Below, piece after piece: positions 46,181-57,700 of a DNA stretch of 64,000 nt. Source of the DNA: Drosophila pseudoobscura. Its lineage: Eukaryota > Arthropoda > Insecta > Diptera > Drosophilidae. The notes under the pieces were generated by a model. The model saw only the letters and a program-made list of their open reading frames with translations. It did not search any database and was not told the DNA's origin. The position numbers and the translations under genes are program-made. Where the stretch lies: NCBI RefSeq assembly GCF_009870125.1, contig NC_046681.1:17001001-17065000 (forward strand), written 5' to 3'. Position 1 is the stretch's first letter. Each line of letters begins with the position of its first letter.

Positions 46181-48545
46181 TATATACAACAATTTGTTTA
46201 TCACTTGTTTATTTATTTATACTAAGCTAAGTTTTGATGAATAAAACTATTGAAAAATCATCCTTGCTGTATCCTGTATCGGGAAAATTATCCCGACTGC
46301 AAAAAGGCGTGGCACGTCCAGATCGGTGACCAAATAGCGGAGAAAACTACACATTTTTGATTGAGGATAAATGTCCTTGATCCTTGATAAGGACTCCATA
46401 AAATCAGGGACATTTATCGGATCACAGGAAGACGTCGCACGTCTCGATCGGGCTGCAAGTGGCCGAGAAAACTAAGAATGTATGGTTGGGGTGGTTGGAG
46501 TCCTTACCAAAGGATCAAGGATATTTTTCTGATCACGGGGGCCATGACACGCCCCGATCGAGCCACAAATGAGGGGAAATCCAAATCAAATAAGTCTGGA
46601 GTAAATATCCTTGATCCTCGGTCCTTGAAAAGGACTTCATAAAATTAGGGACATTTTTCCGAGTTCAGGAAGCCGTCGCACGCCCAAATCAGCCCACAAA
46701 TAACGGAGAAAACAAAACTGGCTATGAAAATGAAGTTCAAGAAATCACCAATAGGGGCGCCACCGTACACACAAAAAAAACTACCGTCAAATGGTCAAAA
46801 TCTGGATGGGACACCAGGCCAACAGAAATCAGCAGAAGGTCGCTGAATTTTTTTAAAATTGTCGAGCCCCCAAAAGTATGCACCAATTTTTTTGCACTTG
46901 CTGCAGTTGCTTGCTGCTGATTTCTGTTCGCCTGGTATCCCATCCAGATTTTGGCCATTTGACGCGAGGTTTTTCCCTTTGTACGGTGGCGCCCCCATCG
47001 GCAATTTCTTGAACTACATTTTTAAAGCCAGTTATACGCCCGTTTTGTTTTCTCCGTTATTTGTGGGCCGATTTGGGCGTGCGACGGCTTCCTGTGATCG
47101 GAAAAATGTCCCTGATTTTATGAAGTCCTTTTTAAGCACAAAGGATATCAAGGATCGAAAATATTAATTTTCTCCGCTTTTTATGGGCCGATCTGAGCTT
47201 GCGACGGCATCTTGTGATCGGAAAAATGTCCCCGATTTGATGGAGTCCTTATCAAGGACCAAGGATCAAGGATATTTACTCCAGACATATTTGATTTGGA
47301 TTTCCCCTCAATTGTGGCTTGATCGGGGCGTGTCATGGCCCCCGTGATCAGAAAAATATCCTTGATCCTTTGGTAAGGATTCCAACCACCCCAACCATAC
47401 ATTCTTAGTTTTCTCGGCAACTTCTGGAACGATCGGGACGTGCGACGGCTTCCTGTGTTCGAAAAAATGTTCCTGATTTAATGGAGTCCTTATCAAGGAC
47501 CAAGGATAAAGGATATTTTGTCCAGACATGTATATCTTGATTTCTCCCCTATTTGTGGCCCGATCGGGACGGCCGACGTCTTCCTGAGTTCGGAAAAATT
47601 TCCTCGATCCTCCGGTAAGGACTTCAACAACCCCAACCATACATTCTTAGTTTTCTCGGCTACTTGTGGCCCGATCGGGATGTGCGACGTCTTCCTGTGA
47701 TCCGATAAATGTCCCTGATTTTATGGAGTCCTTATCAAGGATCAAGGACATTTATCCTCAATCAAAAATGTGTAGTTTTCTCCGCTATTTGGTCACCGAT
47801 CTGGACGTGCTACGCCTTTTTTTAGTCGGTATAGTTTTCCCGACAAAGGATGATTTTTAAATATTTTTATTCATTAAAAGTTAGCTTAGTATAAATAAAG
47901 ACACAAGTAGTAAACATTTTTTGTATCTACTATGTAAATGAAAGCGTATATCCTTAAACCTAACAACAAGGAGATATATCTAGAGTCTAGTAGCCCGCTT
48001 AGCTCTTCCCTTGGTTGTCGTAGTCAAAGTCCTTGCTGTCGATGGCCAAGTCGTGGAGGTTCCTGTGAAGGAAGATATATTTTAAAATACATTCCCAATC
48101 ATAATATATAGTGATTCACTTACGCGATCTCTGGTCACTGCACGATCACTGCAGCGGACGGGGCGCCGCATTGTGGACGCAGCAACACAGGTGGGGCATC
48201 ATGGATATGGCAAATAGCAGGACTGCCGTGGAATCATCAACGGAGGAGACACCGACGGCGAGCGGACTGGAAAGGCGGAGTAAACAGCGTGTGACGCAAG
48301 GAAGAGGGCCATGGTCCACTGCCTATCGGGACCGGAATCATGTCCCGAGGGGCGCACGGCATCGTGGCCCCGTGCTCAGGAGCAGGCTCCGATCGGGTGC
48401 CTGGAATGGACTGCCATCATCGAGCGCACACTTGCTCATGTAAACCCCAAGACCAGAAGGGTGAAGTTCCTGGTAAACGATGATGGACATATCGATGTTC
48501 GCAAGAGGTTTTCCTGGCCATCGGAGAGGGCCACCTGGAATGGAA
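45800..48545. repeat. Large inverted duplication with hairpin potential
   Basis: Two arms read as imperfect reverse complements. The innermost pairing is 46801-46835 (TCTGGATGGGACACCAGGCC...) with about 46915-46949 (...GGTATCCCATCCAGA), leaving a loop of about 78 nt. Further out, 46303-46330 pairs with about 47790-47818, and the DYDNQG exon and its intron (46020-46180) pair with about 47940-48130. The start of the gene fragment (about 45808) pairs with about 48540. Both arms contain tandem units of about 240 bp (repeating AAGGATCAAGGA, GATCGGG.CGTG, CATTCTTAGTTTTCTCGGC). The right arm is longer because it holds more units. Confidence 0.85.
47995..48545 (-). pseudogene. Unidentified spliced gene fragment, right copy
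   Basis: Inverted relative of the fragment at 45681-46180. On the minus strand an acceptor-like CCATTCCAG precedes GTGGCCCTCTCCGATGGCCA. The copy keeps the GTAAGTGAATCACTATATAT intron and an exon reading NLHDLAIDSKDFDYDNQGKS then a stop. It also keeps about 45 bp after the stop that the left copy has lost. Its first exon is interrupted by stops in the frame matching the left copy. The opposite (+) strand is also open over 48311-48565 (PKTRRVKFLVNDDGHIDVRK), so which strand was ancestrally coding in that segment is unclear. Confidence 0.4.
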
Positions 48546-51500
48546 TGAATGGAAGGGTTAAATAAAGTAGTTATGGAATCTGTAAGGAATCTAATCTTTA
48601 TATAAGAATCTACGAGATCGTCAGCATCTCTGCATCTCTGTTGGTGACTCAATTTGGATTCGCTGGTATGGTCCGTTGATCCGTAGTCGTCGGCTATGAT
48701 GCCGAGCGGATATCGATTACCGTGCTACATGTTGCGAGCTGCCTATTGCAGAAGGTGACATGAATCATATACCATTGGTATTTTCAGCTAAACTCCATTG
48801 TTTTGGAATGGTCCTTTCTCCATTGCTTAAGTTAACTTTCAAACAATATCGGGACAAAGTGGCATGGTGGACATTACGATTATAAAAGCAAATATGCACC
48901 GGAAACAGAGTGCAATTTAGACAATGTATTGTGAAGCTTCTAAAAAATATCGTAGCGCCATGGACGCGTGCAGACTATATTTTGAACGTTTGAAATGGCA
49001 TTTTCGATCTACTCTACGTGTTTTTAATAGGGATTCCACGTAGCATTTTTGTGGACTGTTCTCTTCAACGGAGAGACTCTGCCCTCGTTTTTGAATATTC
49101 CCATTCAAATGCAAATACCACGTCTGGTTCTATCCCCATGAAAGACGTGTACATACACTCAGATGGGAAAAAGCTGGCGAGAGAAGAGAGGCGGGCGCGT
49201 TTTCTAATTAATAAGGCCACCACCTCGACGCCATCATTGGAATTCTGGCGCGTGGATTCCCGCGTTTTTTTCCTTTCAGCTGTACGAATTTCCCAGCGGC
49301 ATTTTGCGAAATGCAAAAACAACAGAGCACACACGCACACCCTGAATAATACGAGAACACAATGGACAGTTGGGAGAGAGTAAGAAAAAATGACGGAAAG
49401 AAACAAAGGAGAATAGAGATATCTCATTATGGACAAAAGCAGGCCAACGAGTCCAAAATGAAAAAATTATGCACCCAAAGATCCGTACAGAAGGCCGTCC
49501 GTCCATGTCCCCCATCCCTACTCATCAACAGGGCCAGTCTTGACCAGTCGGTCTGCGTATTTACGAATCTGTTTACAGCGCCGGGAACCCGGTTTTCCGC
49601 CTCAATTTGAGCTCCTTTTTGCTGGAGCAACACGAGTGCCAGAAATAATCAAAATATAATAAGCAGGCTCTTGGAGGCGCTGGAAAATGAGGCGTATAAT
49701 AATTTTCCTTTTGCTCGAAAGCCCTGTCCTTGTTTTTCTGGCTATGCGATTTATGGTGGCAGGTTCCGGCGTCTGGGCTTGGTGCGGGGTAGCAGGGGTA
49801 GGTAAGGTTGGGCAGTCGATCGGTATGTGCATTAAGTAGATTAAGTAAGTAAGATTAAGTAGAATGGTTAGATTATCGATTAAATGTAATAAGAATCAAA
49901 GCTGTTTAATATGTTTTAAGTATTAGCTACTTATCAAGAGACCAAAGACTCTAGGTATAGGTATAATATGTGCAGGGTAAAATCTATTCGATTCCGAAAT
50001 TGATTGCTCCACGCCGTCAAATTAGGAAATTTTCTGACAACTGATGCAATTTACCATTCACGGTGGTTCACGGACATTTCGGCCTACTTTTTCTTTTCCA
50101 ACCTCATCGGCTTTGCACGCTTTGGGTTATCAGCAGTCAGTTCATAAGCTGGATTACTCAAAGGATTTTTAAGGCTATCCTTAGAAAACAAAATATCAGC
50201 AACTACTATCTGCTCAGCGCCATGCTAATCGGTTGTTGGGGCCACGAGATGGTCCGCCAAAAATAAAGGTACATGGACTGATATTCCAGTCCAAGGCCCG
50301 TAGGGCGACTAGTTTTTAATAGGTTGGTTGACCAGGTTCAGATCTCCGTGCTCACGTTCTGGGGCCTATAGATGTCCAGTTCAGTTTTCGAAGAAATGAA
50401 TATAGTGAATGACGGTGGGCCGTTTTGGGTGGGCCTACTCGTATATGACAGAAAAACGGAAAACTAGAATGGGAGATTGAGACACTGCGTTTGCTCGTTA
50501 TGTTTCGAATCGCGAGATTAAGCTGGAAAATATGCACTCACAGCAATCAAATGTTGAACAAATTTAGTTAACCAGTTAAATAAAAAAAGGACACTAATAC
50601 AAAGTGCATAAGTGCTTCTTTTAATAGGTTTTATTTGGTATCCGTGGAAAACCAAACATCAGCCACATTTTGAAGCCCATAAACTCCGCTTAAGCTTTAT
50701 GTGCGACATTTTGTAGGAGAAATTAGCAAATACAATAGTCAAACACAAATATCTGGCCAATTTGTTTGACAAATACATAGGTAGGACATGCCCGAATTCC
50801 AAAAGCAGAACGAGGCGCGTACATCCTGAAATCGAGCGAGACCCTCGTCAACGCGGATGTCGCAAACGGGTTTGGATTTCTGTTTCGAGTATATGCAATA
50901 TTTGATGTTTTGGCATGGCCTTATTAGATTTATTAAACGCTATGCATCGCCCGAATATTTTGTATTTTCCTGGCTTTTTATACGAGAAATGGGAACGGCA
51001 TTCGAGCTACATTTTGCGGATAGCCACATGGCAGCCATGCAGTGGATTGGATCCACGAGGCACACAAGCAATTAATTAATTTTAATTTTGGCTAAACGCG
51101 TGACATGGCTGCTAAGCGGTTTTGGGCCCCGACACCTGTTGATCTGCTGATTGAAAGCTCACTTTCAGCTGTCATTTCCAAGCTACACAGGTACGAAAAT
51201 TGGAGCTGACTATATTTGTACGAGTGGGCATGTCTTTCTTTCCGCAAAGTACTGTATTGTATTTGTACACATTATCTGTGCGTTATGCAGAAGAAAGTCC
51301 TTGCTGTACAAGGAGGTCTACCAAAGATGGTATAGTGATTGCTTAGATAAACACAAAGATCTTGTCCCCCGTAAATCGAAGAAAAGTCTTGACTTGGCAA
51401 CGAAAATATTGGATCCTTGGTCGTTCGTTGCCTGTAAATACACTTTATTCGTCGAGAGCCATGCAGATTGAACATCGCTGCGAAACTGCGAAAATATTTA

Positions 51501-54329
51501 CGGTACGTACGGTATGTGCTCTACAGCGTGCTTCATAGGGTTTCTACATGGGCTCTAGTAGTGGCAATTAAATGTTTTTGGTAAAGCTGAATTAAATGTA
51601 TGGCTTATGGAGGCTTTGGAGAGCCATGAAAATGCATCTGGCCACTGTCATCCTAGCCCTGAAAGGGGGGAAAAGGGGTACGGGATCTCTTCCGTGCTGA
51701 TGACAAAGCCCGGGAAACCTTGAAAATTTTGAGTGCAGTTTTGGCAGTAGACCACGCAACCAAAGCCATAGCCATAGCCACATCCACACTGCCCCCCCCC
51801 CCCCCCTAGCACGTCCCCTGGCCGAAATGCATAATCCATGGGTGTGCGGACGAAGTGGGCGTGGCCGGTCAGCACTTACTGCCTTCGCTGATTGCGCGTG
51901 ACAGTTTTCGAGTCAGCAGTTTCGCATTTAACGCACTCACGCGGAAAACTATCTAAAGTTTGGATCTCCCTACAAATACACCCATATGTATGTACATATC
52001 CCTATGAACGAGGGGGCCTTAGGCACATCAATTTGGATTCGGGACGAGCGTCGCACCATTCAGCAATCCACCCGTCCACCCGTACAACGATCAGGGCCCC
52101 GCCGTCATCCCCGGGCCAGAGTAAACTCAATTAGCGTTTGCACAAGCTTTTAGCCAAACTAAGTTATGATTGCTGTTGGTGTTGGCCCGGACGCTGGCGA
52201 AATGCATTAGGTTTATGATGCCACCATTCACGGTGGAGTATACTCGGATATTAATTATTTTAAATACTCGTACGTATGTTATTGACTAAATTACCAGGAC
52301 ATTGCGTTGGGTGGGAGATGTAACGAATCGTTCATGCCTCTGGCCACAACAAATCCAAATCAATTACTTAATTGCCAGTAGATGCCTGTGCATATGTACC
52401 TGACTGTCCCTGTGATTTGTGAGATTTGATTCGCAAAACTATCTTTACTTTGCGTACGTGGACCTTCGCGAAGTAATTGAGCCACTGCTGAGATATCACA
52501 GTAATCGATTCTCTTGCCATTCTCGAGGGCATTCCTCCAGTGTGCAGCTACCTCCGGGAGGCCAGTAAAAAGCTCAAAACGTGCCTCCAAGTATGCCGAG
52601 CATTTTAATTAAAACTCGTTTTTTGTATCTTGCCCTTCCACCGCTTAGCCACACGGCCCCTAAGGTGGTCCTACGGCTGTTCCAGCCCGTCCGTTACCTC
52701 AATTTAACGGCAGCTGCCGTCGTGCTTGATTACCCCTGAGCCACGCATCCGCCTTCGCCTTCGCCTCGGCCTGCACCTCTCGGCTGACGTGCACCACTTG
52801 AAAACTTTTCCCCTTGTCATGTGCAAAATGTCCAACACCGTCGTAGTCGTACTCCCTCGTCCTACAGCCTGCCTGGGGGCGAAACAGCTCAGTGCCGGGG
52901 TGGAAAATCAAATAAGTAGTACAACAAAAAACAAAAACATAATGGTAGAGACCGGGCCGGGCTGCAGAGTCCAAGTGAAGGATTAAAAAGATATTTCTAC
53001 ATAATGCTATGCACAATATTGCTATGTTAGAAGTCGATCGATGCTTTCTAGAGGTTTCAGCTCTGATAAGAAAATGTTTCAGCTATGTAGCTCGAGCAAT
53101 TCTGGTGCTTTGTATCTATTGCTAATGCTTCGCCCACATGTCGGTATTAGCACAGTCTGTTATGCGGCACTCAATTGCACTTAGGCTGTCACTAAACCAT
53201 CTCCCGCCGAGCAGAGGAGGCGGACAGCTTTGCAATCTGTCATAAGGGGGATTGCAGCCGGGCTGCGTGGGGCCGCCTCGACGCCTCGGAGAGCGAGTGT
53301 TCCGGTGTGCCTTCGATGCCGTACAAACGAGCATGCAATAAAGATTACCAAGGATTGTTAAACACAAATTGAGCTCAATGATGAGTTATTTGGCAGAGAA
53401 TCCTTAGTGCTTTCAGCTGAAAAGAATCAGCTTTGTCGAGCTATGCAAGGCTCTCGACGGAACTAAATTATCAGTAAATTAAATCTCAGAAGCGTTTCCC
53501 TTGGCCTACGAGCATGAACATGCAGTCAGATTGTATTGTTTAAAAATACCAGGTACTCGGAGAGCACAGGGCAATATTTGCACCTGCATCAGAACCAATG
53601 TATTCTTCGTCCGGGTCAAGTAAAAGTTTTGCCACTTCCTTCCTGTCTAATGTGGATATCCTGCAACCCTTCTACTCGGGCGGGTATCATCCTTACATTA
53701 CGAAACAGTCTGGTTGTTTTTTTTTATCTAATAAGTAAGCAAAGCAGAGAGGCTAGATACAAAAGTCTTGTCATCCTGTAATGGGAACGATGAGTTTCGA
53801 GTACTGCCCAGAATGGACCTCCTTTCGGCTGGAGATGGCAGCCCGTGTTTTGGCTCGTCTGTACTTCCTTTTCAGGGATTGTAAATCTGAAATTTCCATT
53901 TGCACAACTGAATGAATCCAGCATTGCCAACTGTCTTATGTTTTCATTAAACGTGGCCGCATGCCGTCACATTTCCCATTTGCTCTTTTCCACTTTCCCG
54001 GGGCTCGATTTGGTCGACAACAAGAACCAGAACAGCCACAATGAAGTTTCCATTGTTTACCATTTTTGCCGGATGACTAGTCAGCTCACAAATATGTATA
54101 TTTTTCGTTTGGACAGCATGCATTTCTGTTTCAAATTTGGTGTTGTATGAATGAGACAGCTGTATAAAGCTGCTTCATTTTTAATTTATTTTATTAATTT
54201 CTAGAGTTCTATACGTACATACATATATGTATGTATCAATTCGCAGGCCATTGAAGACACTAGCTTAGAATTCTTAACGCAAAGAAGGACAATGTTCAGA
54301 CACCATTAAGTACATATGTACATATGTGT
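48546..54329. other. Gene-poor intergenic DNA
   Basis: No supported gene in 5.8 kb. It contains a run of 15 Cs (51792-51806), a TACATATG-type palindrome at about 51985 and another at about 54212-54234. Predicted frames lack domains and coding bias. Confidence 0.6.
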
Positions 54330-54742
54330 TAGTGTTGTGTTGCTCATGAGTGAGTGAACAAAAAAGAGTCTTTCACTTAAGTGAGCAACTGAACATGTTC
54401 CTTCCAAGCTGTTCTTTGTTGTTCACTTGTTCATTTTTGCTCACTTGTTCTCTACTCTACTCGCAATTTTTATTTTTAGTTTTTAATGTTTGATTAAAAG
54501 TGAACGTATTTTATTTGTGTCACAATCTGTGTTGCTTCCAGATCTGTGCGTAAACAGTGAGCAGGTGAGCAACTGAGCAATCTAGGTGAGCAAGTGAGCA
54601 ATATGAGTGAGCAAGTGAGCAACTGAGCAATCTAGGTGAACAAGTGAGCAATCTAAGTGAGCAATATGAGTGAGTTGACCCACCTACTAAAAAAGAACAA
54701 GTGAGCATGTTCCCCAAAATGAGCAATGTTTACCCAACACTA
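54330..54742. mobile_element. hAT-type MITE, 413 bp, with intact 8-bp target duplication
   Basis: The element begins TAGTGTTGTGTTGCTCA and ends with the reverse complement TAGTGTTGGGTAAACATTGC. It is flanked on both sides by the identical octamer ATATGTGT (54322-54329 and 54743-54750). An 8-bp target duplication with a TAGTGTTG-type terminal inverted repeat is characteristic of the hAT superfamily. The interior is built from TGAGCA/GTGAGCAA repeats on the right (about 54559-54670) and the inverted TTGCTCAC/GTTCACTTG forms on the left, so it can fold back. No transposase is encoded, so it is non-autonomous. Confidence 0.8.
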
Positions 54743-57700
54743 ATATGTGTGTTTTTCCGTCCGTCCGTTGAAGGACGGATACCAGGATACCAGGATACCT
54801 CGTGAAAAAGCACGTTCTTATGAGTGCGAATCGTCATATGAATTAAGGCTGGAACTGGCACTTTTCCAGCAACTTGGAAAAAGGTTCGATTTGTATTCTA
54901 CATACCTTACATTTAAATTGAAGATTCTACTCAATTTTCTTTCGTTACATGTACCCGTCTCTTTTGTATATACCACCTTTTAGCGGTTCTGCGAAGTAGT
55001 TGGGGTTGTAAGTATTGTCCTGTGGCGAAAGTCCTTCAACAGGCACCAAAACGAATCATCGTTTAGTGCTCCCTAGTTTTGTTTCGCCTCTGGAGGAGGA
55101 CGGTGTGGAGCCATTACATTAATTAAATTATATCTGTATGACCCCGTCCCCAATCGTAAAATCCAATACACTTAATGCATCTGTCAACACAGCAGTCGCA
55201 AAAAGTGTGTACAAAATGTTCAAAAGCGAAATCACGTACTTAAAGGCAATAAGCATTTTTATATCCAGCCACGTGGGTCCTGCCGTCAAAACTTCGGCAC
55301 GGGACGAGCATTCCCCCACTCCCCCAGCACTCCACTCCCAGCACAAACAGATTTCTATTAAAACGCAAATTTCAACAGATTAACACACAGCCGGCAGAGA
55401 GGGGGTCCCGCCCGGACAGGCGCGTGTCATTTTCCGTGCAACAATTTGAAACTTTTATAGAGTTTTCGGCGGCCACAGAATCCATCGATGCCTCTGGACA
55501 AGTTTGGGAACACGTTAAACTTTTTACGACTTTTCTAGATGAGCATTTGAGTGCCCAAAATGTATGCCCGACTTCTTTTGCCGAAGATACTCGTAATGCA
55601 GTCAGGAAACGGGAAACGGGAACCGGGAATCGGGAATCAGGAATCAGGACACAGAAGTCAGGAGTCGACGGATAATGAAATTAAAGGCAGCAGCTGCTGC
55701 TAATTAACTCCGCCAGTTAAGCCGTGGGGCAGCGCGCCAGTTTATAAATTCAAGTTAAAAAAGTAATAAAGCATTTCTGCTGATTGAAAAACACTCTGAG
55801 GCTACGGCTCAGCCTTCATCGCATATTTATAGACTCTGGCCTCCACACACTAGTAGATTTCACGTGCTTTTTATACAATAAATATTTAAATGCCAACTTG
55901 GCGTAAGCGAAGCTAAACTTAAGTACGACCGCACATCTGGCATGAATAAATAGAATGCCTGCCCCTTTTTGCCAAAGTAAGTCGAAAAGGTGAGATCCCT
56001 CGGAGAGCAGAAAGGGCGCAAGGGAGCTTAACGTTTGAGGTCTTTCGAGCGAGAAAAACCCCTTTAAATGGAGCGTAAATTGAAATTTTGGTGCCGCTCT
56101 GGACCTGCAACCTGACACTGCGATTCCCAGCCTGCATTGGATTCTGCAGGCAAAATGCAATTAAAGTGCGGCGGGCGAATTTTGTGACGATTCCCGTGTA
56201 ACAGTTCGGGTTTGAGTTCAAGGCATCCCGACCAGGGCTTGTGTGCCGGCTGAGCTCTTGTACCACTTTTATTTAACTAGGCTAAGCGGCTTTGCCAGGC
56301 AAACTTTTCCATACCAAAATCCGCTCGACTTTTGGATAAGTCTAGAGCGCCCGCTCCCCCGCTCGCCCGCGCGCCTTCTTTTATCACCCCGTGACCCCAT
56401 GTCCTCGTACTGGTAGGTATGTATGTCTGGATGTTTGTGCGAATCGTTACTTAATATGGCCAAGACACTCTTTAAGTTTGAAACAGTCGCCTGTCAGTTC
56501 CATACTTTGGTTTGCTTTAGAGACTTTATACGAGTGGTGCCAAAACCTTTTGATCCCCAAGCCTGTGCATCCCCCCCATTGGCAGGAAATAATTTATGAT
56601 TTCTCCCAATGAAAATGCAAAGTTATGCATAAAATTAATACTAATCTACCTGTAATGTTGTCAGTATCTTTAGATTTCATGCATTTTCCTCAGTTGTCGA
56701 TTGGGCTTCTGCCAGGGAATTTTCCACTCAATATTCGAAAAGCATGCCAAACGATTAGCGTAGGTGGCCAGACATGTCGAATCTTTTACTTTCTAAATGA
56801 TTTAATGTACATTTAATTACAATTTATTGATAAGCACATATGCATGCCGAACCGGCTGAACTCTGGTGGATCGGTTGATAATCACATATTTGTTTAAAAA
56901 TATTTAATCTTCATTTATTCACCATAATCAAAAGGGAATGTTTATCGGCCCCACAACGAAGCCTAAACAAATGAAAAACTCATTTCTGTGTGGGACCAAC
57001 AACCGAAGCCAGCCACAAAGACTAGCCGCATAATTTGCTAATGTGCCTATGCATGTGCACACAAAGCCGAGCTCCAGCGGGGAAGCCCAACTGCGTCAAA
57101 TCTTTTGTACGTTTTCCCGTGTAATTTATTTGACAGTTTGACAATTTGAAAAAAAAAACACCACGCTAAACAGCAGAAGAACGACCTGGAAAAGCGTGTG
57201 CAAACGGCCGCGGGCATACAAAGGTTCCGGCTCGACGATGACGTCGCAACAGTGGCAGCGTCAGGCGGCAGGCGGCAGGCGGTAGGCGGGGCTCGCCTCT
57301 CGGACCACTGCAAGGCGCTAATGTTGAATTAAACGAGCTCTGACAGCGGCATAAACAAGAGGCGAGCCGCGCCAGGGGCCGCCCAGCTTCCCCCCGAAGG
57401 CCGGCAAGCAGTTCCACCCAGGATTCCGCACAGGACCTGGATTTATATGCCACACATTTACATTTACGTACGAGGATGTGGATGTGGATGTGTATGTGCC
57501 CATGCATATTTATGATAAATTGTCGCTGGTGGCAACGTGTCGCTGACATTTTGGTGCCTAAAAAAGTACACAAACCGAGAACAGTCCCAATGAAAGAAAA
57601 ACTCCGCCGAAGTCAAAGTCAGCATGAATGTTTTTCGCGAAATTTTAATAACCTAGCGACTGGCATTATTATTGAATTGGTGAAAATCGAAAATGACTTT

